A DNA stretch of 64,000 bases from contig JAVLRN010000005.1 of assembly GCA_032821775.1 (NCBI GenBank), forward strand, positions 744,001-808,000, in the 5' to 3' direction. This stretch comes from Sanguinoderma infundibulare (Eukaryota; Basidiomycota; Agaricomycetes; Polyporales; Polyporaceae). Positions 25,571-37,012 of this stretch are shown here, piece by piece. How positions within the stretch are numbered: the first letter of the stretch is position 1; each line of letters begins with the position of its first letter. The notes beneath the pieces were generated by a model. That model ran no database searches, had not been told where the DNA came from, and was given only the letters and a program-made list of their open reading frames with translations. The position numbers and the translations under genes were made by a program.

Positions 25571-28500
25571 ATGAAAAGACCTCATGAAGACGACTCGCCG
25601 AACAGCCCTGAATTCCAGGCCGCAGTGGCTGCTACCTTCAAGGCGGACCGGAAGAGGAGAGCCGGAGACATATGCAAGAAGGGTACGGATGGGACTGGGT
25701 ACATCGAGGGGAAGGTTTACGAGCGAGGGACGATCGGGGGGGATACTTGGGAGTTCACGCTGACGGTCGAATTGGGGTCCCGTGCGCACGTCTTGCTGTC
25801 TGGCACGGTCTCGAAGTCCTTTCACGACCTCCCCATTGCGGTTGGAGCGCAAGTTCGTCTTGATACTAGGGGCCTTGTACTGGGAGACCTGCCAGCGGAC
25901 AAGTGCAAGTCACTTGTTTTGGGCAAACGGTTCGAGTGGAGAGATGGGATAATCATCCACGTACGGGGCAAGACGGGCCAGGAGGCATTCTTCAACACAT
26001 GGGAAGGTGAGTGCTTTGTTCTGTACCTCCGCATCCGTTCCCATCACTCACGCTTGTGATGTTTTCGTAGGGTTTGCCAACTCTGCTGCTCCCAAACTTA
26101 ATGGTGTGTCAGGGCATGAAACCAGAGCAGCGTCCGTCCCGCAGAAGCGGAAAAGGATAACTCCCCCACCGGTCTCTCCGAGGTCAAATGCACCAGAGGC
26201 TCTATCTCTCAACGCACCCGACGTCATTGGAGAACGTACCGGTATGGTCGTTGCTCCGATCCTTTCTGCCGAACCCGATTTGAATGCGCAACAAACAGCC
26301 CAGACCAACGGCGTTATTCCACTCAAGCCTGGCGACAGCATGGATGTCGATCCTCCCGGGCCAGCGCCAGTTGCGGCGGCAGCCACCCCACAGGAGAGCG
26401 CGAAATCTCAGAACTCGTCCAAGGATTCGCAAAACCCACAAAGCCTCCCCTCGCCTCCACCTGAGGTCCTCACCGCACGAGAATCCGGAGAGCGTAGTCG
26501 TGGCGAGGAAGCGCCTGTATCGCGCGATTCCCGGAAACCGAGCTCCTCCCGTCTCGAACCTCGTCCACAGAGCCCCGGACAGGCTGTTCCTTCTCATGAC
26601 CCCGATGATCAACCACGCGCTGCACAGGCGGCTCGGCACCAACAGAACGCGCAAGCAGGGCCCTCACGAACCGCCCCTCCACCTGCGACACGCTTATCGA
26701 AAACAGTACAGTCGAAGGAGAGGAGGAAGATCAAAGAGAAAGACAAACAGAAGCGGAAACTCAAGCAACTTGGGAAAGCAGGGAAACTGCTACCCCAGCC
26801 TCGCGCTGACATTGCGGACCGTGATTCGGACGACGACTACTGGGCAGGCGAAAACTACGTCCCCGACGAATTACTGTTCGAAATCGATGAACAAGGCGTG
26901 GCGGAGAGAACTGGGAGCAAACGAGGAAGTGCGACTCCTGCACCGGGACCCCCGCCGGAGCCACCCGCTCCCATAGACAAACAATTACACTCTTCTGCAG
27001 AGGAAACTTCTCTTCCCGTCCCTACCGCAGCCCCTCCCAGGTCCCCACCGCCCGCCTTCCAACATCCATCATCTCCTGTCCGCTCTCAACCGCCCGAACC
27101 GAGCTCGCAGCGTCAGTCGCAGAGTGAGGATCAAATCGATCCTATCGAATCTCTTAGGTCAGGCTGCGCCTGTCCAGCTTCATGCGTTTGTGTTCATTGC
27201 TATACTTCAATCGATGTCACTGACCAGAGCACTGTGTCATCTCAGGGCACCTACACCCCACTTGTCGATTTCCAAGGCGTAGGTACCAAAAACATCATGG
27301 GCGTCGTCAACTCAGCGGCTACGATTGGGAAAACGAAGACAGGCGGTCAGTCTGCTCCCCCACATTGCAGCGAACGTGCACTGATATCATCTGTCTGAAT
27401 ACAGAATTCATCGTGAGATTCGAACTCCACGACCCTACCAACATCGCATCGAGCGGACTCAATGTCACTCTATTTGAGAAGACGCAAAGGGCCTTACCGG
27501 AACCAGCTGCCGGAGACATCATCCTTCTCAGGTCTATCACGGTGAGTCTGTGTCAACCCCTACTCAGTACTTCCACGCTGAGTAGATTGTACCAGGGTGA
27601 CAGGTTCAACAGTGGAACCTGTGCAGTCGGACCGTCGTTTAGGGGCTGGCAATGGGCGATCTTCCACGTCAAGACCGCAAAGTTCTCTACAGCACCGCAG
27701 GAAGGCGGGGGACGGCATTTCAAGCCGGAGACGATCGAGGTCCAGTACAGCATCCGGTTGGGAGATTGGTGGCGGGACGTTTCCGCGAACATGGTCTCGT
27801 TCAGCGCCGAGCCGTCGATCTCGACCAGGAGCGGCCGTCTGCACAAGCTGCTCTCGGAGACGGACGACGCGGGGTACTTCGACTGTACGGTCGAAGTGAG
27901 TGGAAGTCTCCGCTGCTCGGTGTGCGAATTGTTGATGTGTGTTCTATTCAGATCTTGCACGGTTACCCAAGCGGCGACAACACGTATACCGTCTTCGTCA
28001 CCGACTACACCCACAATGCGGGCGTTACCCCGGTCCAGGCTAACTGGTGTCCTCCCAAGCTCGCGGAGGTGGCTGTCCAAGTCGAGCTGTGGGATTCGTC
28101 GTCCACCGTCGGCCCTACCATGCAAGTCGGGGAATACTATTCCATCCGCAACATGCGACTGAAGCGTGGCGGAGGCGGCTTTCTGGAGGGACGGATGCAA
28201 GAGGCCAACAAGATCAAGAAGTTGGACGAAGACGAGCTCGAGGGCCAGCCGCATCTAGTCGAGCTGCTAAAGTATGCTCGCGGTTTCGTTCTGATTCCTG
28301 GGTTTGTTTGTGGTTCTGATGACGCACACGCAGGCGGAAGAAGGAATGGGAGACCAACGCGAAGCTCTCGGGGGGCATGACCGAGTTCTCGCACCAGCTC
28401 ATCGAGGAGGTCGAGGAGAATCGGCATTTCAGCTGCACGGTCGAGGTGCGTCGCGACCCGTTTTCTATTCAAACCCAAACCCGGTGTTGACTATATGCCG

Positions 28501-29616
28501 CCACCGCAGGTCGTGCACATCTCGTCCAAAGACGCCTACAGCTACCTTTACGTGACCGACTACACCTCTCGTACCGACCTCGTCCCCGTCTCTCCAGCGA
28601 TCGCGCCGGGACACTTGACCGAACGCGTCGTGCGCATCGCGCTCAACGACGCGCAGGTCGAGATCGGCATGGCGCTCGAGGCGGGCGACTTCATCGCGAT
28701 CCTCAACCTGCGACTCTACCCTGCCAGCGGCGGCGCGCTGCTGTGCGGGCGTCTGGGCGGGGAGCAGCGGCTGATCAACAAGCTGAACCCGAAGGCGACG
28801 GGGAACAGGGAGCTGAGGGAGCTGCTGAGGCGGAAGGAGGCGTTCGAAGGAGCGGTGCAGGCGAAGTCGAAGCCTGGCAAGAAGAGGGCGGCTCGACAGG
28901 CTGAGGCTGTTGCGAAGCCATGCAAGGGCAAGGAGAGGGCTGCCGAAGATCACGTCTCGCTCGCGGACGTGAAGGCGAGCGACGCTTGCCCGGCGGTATT
29001 CCGTGTGCGGGCGCGGGTCGTGGACTTCTTCCCGGACGACCTGCGCGAGTGCACAGCCCTGCGGTGCACGAACTGCGACACCATGTGTGTTTTCTTTTCC
29101 TTCTCTGTCGGGTGGCTGAAGGCTGACAGTTGGTATCCAAGCCTCCCCAAAATGCATCGAATGTGCGCCAAGTGCGACGACGCGATGGAGTCGCAGACGT
29201 TCGCACAGGCGTTCTTCCAGTTGTACTTCCGTCTGGCGGACGAAGAGGGCGACACGCTCGAGGTTTCCGTCGCGGACGAGCGGGTGCGTCTCCACAACTT
29301 CTCTCCTAGTCGATCGTGTTGCGCTGATCGTCCTCGCTAGTGCTCCGTTTTGCAGGACCTTGAACCGGCGGATGTACACGAGGATGTCGATGGGGCATTT
29401 GACATGTTCGTCTCAAGAGTGCGTCCCCTCCTGGGTGACGTCCTTGAAGTTTCCGACGGCGAAGCACGTCGCAGCAGCTCCCACGTCGAGGACGAGTCGT
29501 GTGGGCCGATGCTGAGCTTGACGCTCGGCAGCTGGTTGCCCGACGGTGAACCAGACACTCCAGATTCGCGCGCGTACATCGTGCTTCGACATTCCATATC
29601 CGATTCAGACACGTAG
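25571..29616 (+). CDS. POT1: Protection of telomeres protein 1 (POT1) with a long N-terminal extension
   Basis: POT1 binds single-stranded telomeric DNA in the shelterin complex. The recognisable OB1 core begins near 27.25 kb: YTPLVDFQGVGTKNIMGVVN, then EFIVRFELHDPTNIASSG and GDIILLRSI with WQWAIFH. A second OB-like unit follows (FDCTVEILHGYPSGDNTYT, VFVTDYTHN) and a further similar one (HFSCTVEVVHISSKDAYSYL, YVTDYTSRTDLVPV). The C-terminal part has paired cysteines (LRCTNCD; CAKCDD) that could bind zinc as in the human POT1 C-terminal domain. About 560 codons precede the OB1 core: first a folded-looking beta-rich region (IEGKVYERGTIGGDTWEFTL, HVLLSGTVSKSFHDLP), then a Pro/Ser-rich disordered stretch with a Lys-rich patch. 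The start chosen is ATG 25571; the stop is at 29614-29616. Some small introns in the last third are uncertain. Confidence 0.85.
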
Positions 29617-29741
29617 CTAGTGTAGCATTCGTCGGTGCTGGCCCTGCTGTTTATTTGTAACATATTGTACGTAGCATTACACAACTTGATGCATGCCCCT
29701 TTCTCGCTCGACATCCTCCAGACATTACTGGGGTCACGTCC

Positions 29742-31015
29742 TCATTTGGGCTTGCAAACGACGACCGCCCAGCTGTCCAGCATGCCCGCGTCCACCAATG
29801 CCGCCTCCCACGCCACGCACAGTCGCTCCTCAATCCAGCCCCGGGTCCCCCATTCGCGCACGAACGCGGCCCTGACGTCCGGGTCCCTCTCCAGGTCGTC
29901 CACGGTTTGGTGCAAGAAGGCAGCGTACTCCCGGGAAACATTCCGCACCACTTCCACGGTGAGCGGATGCGTGCCGGACGCGAGAAGCTGGAGGACGAAG
30001 AGGATGGAGGCGAGGAGAGGCGTCGTGGTGCGCTGCGCGGGAGAGTTGGCTAGTGATAGGCGTCGATGGCGGAGGAAGTGGCGCGGAAGGAAGGGGACTG
30101 AGGTCAGGACTGTGGAGTCGGACCAGAAAGAGCTGTTCGAGGGAGCGCGCGAGGTGAGGCCGAGCATGAGGAAGGCTCCCGGGGCGAGCGACGCTTGCAG
30201 AGCGCGGATGTGGGACTCTAGATGGCGATAAGGGACGGAGTCGAGGGAGACAGCTGGCGTCTCCTCGTGTAGAGTGCTGAGGAATTGCGTAGATGGAGGA
30301 AGAACATCTGGGTGCACAAACACGCGCTTCAGTACAGGCTTCGGTCGGTCAGGTAGCATATAGCCACTTTCCTTGGGCAAGTTCCGGCTGTATTGATCGG
30401 ACGTCCTAATCGTGTAAGTTACAACAGGACATTTGCTCTAGAGCTCACGGGTATATGGCACGCCTTCCCATCAGGCCTATGGCATACGGAACAGAAGATC
30501 CTCCAACACAGCAACTCGATCCACCAGTAGAAGCCGATATCGAGGCGGACGGATAACCCCGAGACGGTGGTCAGCGAGCTGCTGAGGAGGGCAGGCAGGT
30601 GGTCCTTAGGATTTCGCAGTTCTACCCGACCGTGGAGGATATCGAAGTAAAGGGTTTTGAGGGGTATTTGAAGCGTCGTCCCGAGCGGTGTTGCACCAAC
30701 AGCTGCACGGTATGCCAGAGATGGGTAGGGTGGCGGCCACACGGAGGAAACAGGTGCCAAGACGGTGAACATGGCTTGAAGGACTCCTCTTGCTTTTACT
30801 ACGGCGTCGTTCCGTCTTGAAGCGTGGGAGTAGAGGCGCAACGCAGCGAGTAGAAAGAAATAGAGGATTCCGAGGGAGACGAATGACCGAGGGATGGGCC
30901 CGAAGGCCTGGGACCAGCGAGCCCTTAGGGAAAGCCAGCGATATGAGAGAGACGAGAACGGATAAGAAAGTTGTTCGAAGAGTTTAGCATTGTGTGAGCT
31001 GAGGATTGGGAACAT
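29742..31015 (-). CDS. Unrecognised protein with one probable membrane segment
   Basis: I do not recognise this family. The ATG at 31013-31015 begins MFPILSSHNAKLFEQLSYPF. A hydrophobic stretch (FVSLGILYFFLLAALRLYS) comes early and could be a signal anchor. The rest is soluble-looking, with a possible C-terminal helical region (LTVEVVRNVSREYAAFLHQT, EERLCVAWEAALVDAGMLDS) to the stop at 29742. Two exons are clear, joined near 30.37-30.45 kb. The strong donor GTGAGC after the IP codons does not pair simply with the nearest AG in the right frame, so the exact junction is open. It is convergent with POT1 (126 bases between stops) and divergent from HSF1. Length, open frame and codon use suggest a real gene. 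Confidence 0.6.
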
Positions 31016-31079
31016 ATGTCGTCGCTGCTGGTCGTAGACAGCAAGAAACGTGCCTCTCCAGCTTAAAAAGCCCTTATGG

Positions 31080-31084
31080 CCAAT
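31080..31084 (+). promoter_or_regulatory. CCAAT box between HSF1 and the unrecognised gene
   Basis: CCAAT (in GGCCAATCACATG) lies 154 bases before the HSF1 ATG in a 222-base divergent promoter region. It matches the core bound by fungal HAP/NF-Y complexes. No functional evidence is visible. Confidence 0.35.
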
Positions 31085-31237
31085 CACATGACCGTGGTGT
31101 GTACGGGCGCTTGGTGGTCCTGTGGCGGCGAGGACGGCGGCGGCAACTTGGGTCAGCTTTAACCACGACCATCGACTTGCTTCACTCCCCACTGTCGCTC
31201 TGTATACCCAACTAGACCAACAGATACCTTGCATTGG

Positions 31238-33245
31238 ATGTCACAAACCACTGAAATTGCCATCCCCGGCCCTAGCACTCTCGCAACCGCTTCTCGCACA
31301 ACCCTTCGAGGCCAACAGCAGAACACCCCGCGTTTTCTTCTCAAACTTTACGAGTTAGTGCACAGTATATGCAATAAATCTGGTTGTACTCATTGCGGTT
31401 TCAGAATCGTCAACGATCCAGCAAATGAACCTCTGGTGAAATGGTCCGACGCAGGCGATTCCTTCCACGGTGCGTAACTCACTCGTTCGTACCACTCGCA
31501 TTCCGCCTCTAATGCGGTACATCATCCAGTCTTCGACCACGAGAGGTTCGCGCGTGAGATCCTTGGCAAGTGGTTCAAGCACCAGAACTTCTCGTCCTTT
31601 GTCCGCCAGCTCAACCTCTATGGCTTCCGCAAAATCACCGCCCTCCAACAGGGTCTCCTCCGCACCGACAGTGACTCTGAGGCCGTACAGTTTGCACACC
31701 CTAACTTCCACCGTGACCAGCCCGATCTCTTGGCTCTCATTCACCGAAGGCGGAACCCTCAATCTCATTCCCAGACAGACCACGGCCTCGTTGGTCTCCT
31801 TCAGGTCTCTCTCTCCCAGGATACTCAACGGCAGGGCCAGGGCCAAGCCGTGGATGTCCGGTCGATTGTGGACGGCATCAACGCCATTAGGCTCAAACAG
31901 CAAGGTATCTCTTCAGATCTAAACGCCCTCAAGCAGTCCAATGACGCCCTTTGGAAGGAGGCTATTGAGGCTAGGGAGAGGCACGCTCAGCACGAGGCGA
32001 CCATCAACCGTATCCTCCACTTCCTTGCTGCGATGTTTGGAAGGGTCATACGCGGTGCTGGGGCTCAGTCGCAGGGAGGCGAGAATGCTGTACCAGGTCG
32101 TCTGCTCATCGGAGATGGTCGGGCGGACCACGGAGAGGGTATGGACTTTGGGGGCGATTTCGACGCTCATAGTGAGCCAGGTAGCCGAGGGCACTCTCCT
32201 TTCCCTATAGGTGGGTTATACGATTCATAACTAGACGCACCAAGATGTACTAATCAGCATTGTAGCTTCCGAACGTTTTGCAACTATTGAAACCCCCGAC
32301 GGTTCAGTTCTTACACCCGCCACTATCACTGAGATTCATGATCCCGCACCCAAGCCGTCGCTCACGCCCCCGCAGCCAATTTCCAACATCCAGGCTCAAC
32401 AGAACGAATCTGTCGCTGTGTCCCCGCCATCGACGACCGCGCCTTCCACCTCTTTCGTTGTTCCCACCACAGTCCCTAATCCTGCCCCGGCGAACCCTGA
32501 AGCAATGTGGGAAGCCACCCTGCAACAAATGCTATCATCGCCCGAGCATTTCCAACAAATCTTCCAAACCTTTGCGACGCCGACCCCGTCTGCGTCTCCC
32601 ACGAGCCCCGTTCCAGCCCCGTCTTCCCTCACACCATCCAACGTCTTAGAGCAGCAGCCTTGGGTATATGCCCCATCAGCTCCCCAGGCCGACCTCTCGA
32701 ACACGCAGCAGCTCGCGATCGCTCCTGCTCCTATCGGTCCGGCCCCGCAGGCAAGCGCGCTGCTGGACAGCTCGGACCTGCTGATCCAACACAATCGCGC
32801 CCTGACGGAGATCGTCGACGACCGCCAGACCAATCTCCAGACCGACCTCCAGGCGCTCATCCACAGCATGGGACTCGACCCGCAGCACATGACCTTCCCC
32901 GCTGTCGATCACCCCGACGCGCCAGCCCCGTCCGCGGGGACAGACTACGGTCTGGGTCTGGGTCAGGGCCAACTCGGAGATGGGAGCGACTTCAGTCTCG
33001 ACTCGTGGCTGAGCCAGCTCGGCGGTGCTGGTCTTCCTGACCCGGCGGCTACATCCGGTTCGCCGGCCAAGGACGATGGCCAGCCTGAGGAGGACTTTTC
33101 CATGTTCTTGGATATACCTGCGCTCGACGGCCCGCCGTCGTCGTCTACGCTGTCGTCCCCGGTGGGTACGAAGCGGAAGCTCGATGCGGCCGCGGTTCCC
33201 GAGGTGGAATCTGGAGACGGCCCGTCGAGCAAGAAGAAACGATGA
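31238..33245 (+). CDS. HSF1: Heat shock transcription factor (HSF1)
   Basis: This trimeric activator binds heat shock elements (nGAAn repeats). The start MSQTTEIAIPGPSTLATASR is at 31238. The DNA-binding domain is complete across three exons: TPRFLLKLYE, IVNDPANEPLVKWSDAGDSF, and FAREILGKWFKHQNFSSFVR followed by QLNLYGFRKITALQQG, ending FHRDQPDLLALIHRRR. A hydrophobic heptad region follows (VDVRSIVDGINAIRLKQQGI, LKQSNDALWKEAIEARERH) as the trimerisation coiled coil. The C-terminal half is Pro/Ser/Gln-rich with acidic-hydrophobic patches (FSLDSWLSQLGG, EEDFSMFLDIPALDG), like activation domains. It ends SSKKKR at TGA 33243-33245. Length and order fit fungal HSF1, though SKN7-type factors share the same DNA-binding fold; no response-regulator domain is present. 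Confidence 0.9.
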
Positions 33246-35099
33246 CGATGACGGACGGGCTCGAGACGTGGATATGAAGAATAGTGGGTGTTTGGCGTGC
33301 CTGTCCTCGCTGTGTACTATTGTTGTTCCATTAAAAGGACGGCCACTATATCTGTATCGATATCTGTACGAAACCTGCTGTGTCATAGACGGCTTCTTAA
33401 TGTTTACAAACATACACGGAAGTAACAATAGGATACCATATGTTCTGCGAAATGTGCCACACCTGCGCCTCCAGTTATGCAACTAACGCCCAGGAGCAGT
33501 CGCGTGGTGGTCAAACGGGGGTATAGCGGACTACCTCTCCTTTAATTCGACGGGGATGAGGAGTAATCCCCGGTTACCGTTCTGTGCCCCCGGATGCAGA
33601 GGGGCTGGTTTCGCTTGCGAGGAGGCGTTCGATGCACCAGAAAGAAAGTGACTTTCTCCGTAGGCCCCGGTCATCGAGCAGTTCCAGGGGGAGGAGGCGG
33701 CGCTCGAGGAAACCATCTATCTTCCCGCTGGCACATGCGTAAGTGAGAGGACGCTGATAGCCACTTGAAAACGCGTTCCTTTACCTTGCTGCGGGTACGC
33801 GAGCGTTTGTGAGCATGACACCGGCATTGTGCCAGAACCACTCGCCGAGGCTCCCCAAACCACGAACCCAGACGCGTGCGTCAAGATCGGTCCTGGGTGC
33901 ATCTCCTGTCAGTCACACACAACGGGGGCGGACGAAGGAAGTGACTCACGCGACCCAACATTGCGCCATGGCTTGAGAGCAGGAGAGGGAGTGCAGAGAC
34001 CGCGGACGATCGTGAAAGGGTGCTGCCGTTGCGTGCCGCCTTCGTGCCCTATATGAGCTCTGTGCGAGACGCCATGGCTCGCAACACGAAGATAGCACGA
34101 CACGCTCCTCAGAAGGTCGGATTCCGAACATAAATCCTAACGCTTCGCTTCGAGGCGCCCCGATAAGTCGCCGTACGGAGCCCTTGCCGTGGCTGGACCG
34201 TCAAACAAGGACACGTCTCAGTGAAGCAAACTGCGTGCTATCGCCGAGGAATCGAAGGTCGGATCTCGGCGGCGCCGACCAGAGAGTTCAAGGGAAAGAA
34301 GGATTGGGACCGCCGGGAAGGGAGCGAGGTGGAAAGGCCTTGAGAAACCCGATTTCCTGTCCTATTCATGGCGGAAGCATCGGAAGCACGGACGGTTATA
34401 GCTACACCGAATTCCGTCTACGCAACAGACGGCGAGTTAATTCGATTCCCAAAAGCACTTCTTCGCAGTCCTCGGCTGCCGCCTAGTCATTCTGGCGTGC
34501 CGCACGTTCGGCTTCTCATACGCAACTCGTAAGTTCGAGGACATTACTAGTCAGGTCCAATCATACCTTGCTTGACTTGAGGCGAAGGATTCATATATCG
34601 AAACGTGTTTACGGAGAACCGGTCGCCGGTATGAGGTGTTTGGTGCAGGCCTTCTTGAGGCTAATGCACCAGCAGCTATCACGCGATGAGATGGCGTCGA
34701 ACCTGGTCTAAAGAGCACTATTCGAACACGTTTGTAAGGCACCAATAACCTCGAAGGTAAAACTCTCCACGAACTTGATAAGAACCACCGATCAACGCCA
34801 TTAGAGTCTCGAGTTGAGTGCTTATGGTTATGGAAGCATGAATAAATGACTCACATCATACCAAGGCTTGAGACACAGCTCACCAACTTCCCTGCGTACC
34901 CTTGCGAACGTGCTCCGTGGTGCTACGAGACAAAGTGCCTGGAACATGGCCATGAGTAACGATTACATACCGAAACAACTCTGCGACTTGACCCCGACTC
35001 CACGGGGAACCACAGTATCCAAGGGATTACGTTGCCTGTTGACGTTGCGGTAATGTACAATGCTATCTACCTGTGTGCCGAACCGGTGTGCAATGCTAA
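33246..35099. other. Gene-poor gap, about 1.85 kb
   Basis: This is the longest stretch without a supported gene. It holds the 3' flanks of HSF1 and the convergent BCKDHB gene. Short open frames on both strands (for example minus 33717-33902 and plus 34184-34486) have no family resemblance and I could not join them into a credible spliced gene. I found no tRNA-like arms, long terminal repeats or tandem arrays. It might hold a non-coding transcript or a decayed gene. Confidence 0.4.
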
Positions 35100-36826
35100 T
35101 TAGTATGTCAGAGTTTCCACCAGAGCGTCCAGTATACGAATGTTGTCCGGCATATAGAACTTCTCGTACTGCATCGGGACCGGCGTGCTGAACGATTCGA
35201 GTGACGTTAGCAGCCCGTCGCACAACTCGCGCGGAATGCACTTACTCCCAGCCGGTGACCAATCTCACGGGCGCGTTCAGCTTGAGGAAACACCTCTTCT
35301 GGATCTCCGCACTGATCTCCGCACCCACGCCACCGATGCGACCAGCTTCGTGCACGACGACGAGCCTGCCAGTCCGTTGAACGCTCTCGACCACGGTCTC
35401 GACGTCCCATGGCATGATGGTCCGCATGTCGATGAGCTCGACCTTCGCGGAACGCAAAGACTCGGGCACGTGCTGCGAAATCGACGGCGGAGGCTTGGAT
35501 AAAAGCTCAAGCGCAGATTCACAGTTGTAGACAGGTGTTCCCCAAGACACGACCGTCATATCTGATCCGCGTCTAAGGACTTCCGCCTTGCCAAGAGGTA
35601 TCTCATAGTCATCGATAGGAACCTGTTCCACTAAAAACAACTGTTAGACTCCAATAAGCCCTACAAAACATGCGGTCCATACCGGCTGACCGGTATAGGA
35701 TCTTGGGTTCCATGAAGATGACCGGGTCAGGTTCTCGAATCGAACTAAGCAGGAGACCCTTTGCTTGTATTGGAGATCTGGGTATCACAAGCTGAACAGA
35801 CACATGTGAGCATGCCAAGTGCGAAGTCAATCTCTCCGACACACCTTGATTCCGGCGGCCCCCATGAAGAAGCCCTCCGGGCTTTGGGAATGATAATGCC
35901 CACCATGGCCGACTCCCATTGACGGACAACGAATTGTGAGCTTTCCGGCGTTGAACTTTCCATGACTACGGAAGCGATACTTGGCGGCCTCGTTGACGAT
36001 CTGTGACGCACGTTGTAATCAAACATACTAATGATAGAAAAGTCACAATGCGGCCTACTTGATCGAATGCTGGAAAGATGTAATCGGCGAACTGGATTTC
36101 AGCTATCGCAGTGTGTCCCATAGCAGCATAGCCAATCCCGAAGCCTGCGATGCCCTGTTCCGTCAATGGGGTGTTGAAGACGCGTTCTCGCCCTACATCC
36201 AGAGGTTAGACACATCGCGTAGTCGACCCCCACGCGACATACCAAACTCTTCCGCGAGGCCCTATTGCATCACATGGCGTCAGTTACGTGATTTCATACA
36301 TTAGCCGTACCCCGCATGCGGGGTTGCGAGTGTGTGCACTTACCATAGTGCACCGGAAGACGCCACCGAACGCGACGTCCTCACCAAATATTATGGCAGT
36401 GTCATCCTTGCTGAGCGCAATGCTAGGGAGAGAGCGACCGAGGGATTTCAGGAACGGGGAAGAGATGGTGAGAGAGGGAGGCGTCGGCGTACCTGAGTGC
36501 GTCCCGGATCGCTTGATACATATTCATCTTGCGCGTCTCGCGTCCCACCATGTCCCGCGATGGGTCCGAGTCCATTGGGTCGACCCATTTCAAGCCCTGC
36601 GTCCGCAATGCGATGTCGCGAGTAGGCTTGAGCAGGGACGAGGTCCCAACGGCATGCGAATGACCTCCAGCCGGAGGGGGTTCGGTGCTAGACCATCGTC
36701 GGCTTACGCGCTACCCCACACACACGTTAGCTTATATTGTTGACCCCGTTCTGAATGACGAGCACGCACCTGAAGCCTCGGAAGCGTCCTCAGAGCGCGA
36801 AACATGGGCTGGTTTGGGGAAAACAT
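35100..36826 (-). CDS. BCKDHB: Branched-chain 2-oxoacid dehydrogenase E1 subunit beta, mitochondrial
   Basis: This is the beta subunit of the E1 that decarboxylates 2-oxoacids from Leu, Ile and Val. The start [19 protein letters not shown] (36824-36826) splices to [16 protein letters not shown], a basic presequence. The mature part has [93 protein letters not shown] and [20 protein letters not shown]. The C-terminal domain has [40 protein letters not shown] and ALVETLTY at the stop (35100-35102). HSQSPEGFF and the [13 protein letters not shown] segment separate it from pyruvate dehydrogenase beta. A second in-frame Met at 36805 could also start it. Confidence 0.94.
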
Positions 36827-37012
36827 GGTCGACGTTGGAGGACAAGGGTATTTGTGGCATTGGACACACTGAGATCCGTGAGGTCATGCGCCGGTTAGAC
36901 TCCCAACGCCTACGGACCTCAAACGAGCTCGCGAGTCGGGATCCCATCCCGCCGCCACCATCGGACCCCTGCTTGTCCTCCCAACCGTTCCCCGCGCCCG
37001 TGACGATGAAAC

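Noticed and set aside
30830..31237. Long upstream extension of the unrecognised membrane protein (open frame to 31234)
   Set aside because: It would run through the whole divergent HSF1 promoter region; the ATG at 31015 followed by the membrane segment is more sensible.
33717..34103. Small spliced minus-strand gene in the 33-35 kb gap
   Set aside because: The pieces with good splice sites either hit stops or lack an in-frame ATG, and nothing resembles a known protein.
34560..34760. tRNA candidate on the minus strand (GGTTCGAC-like arm)
   Set aside because: The arm does not form a 5-base T-stem and no matching acceptor or anticodon arms are found.
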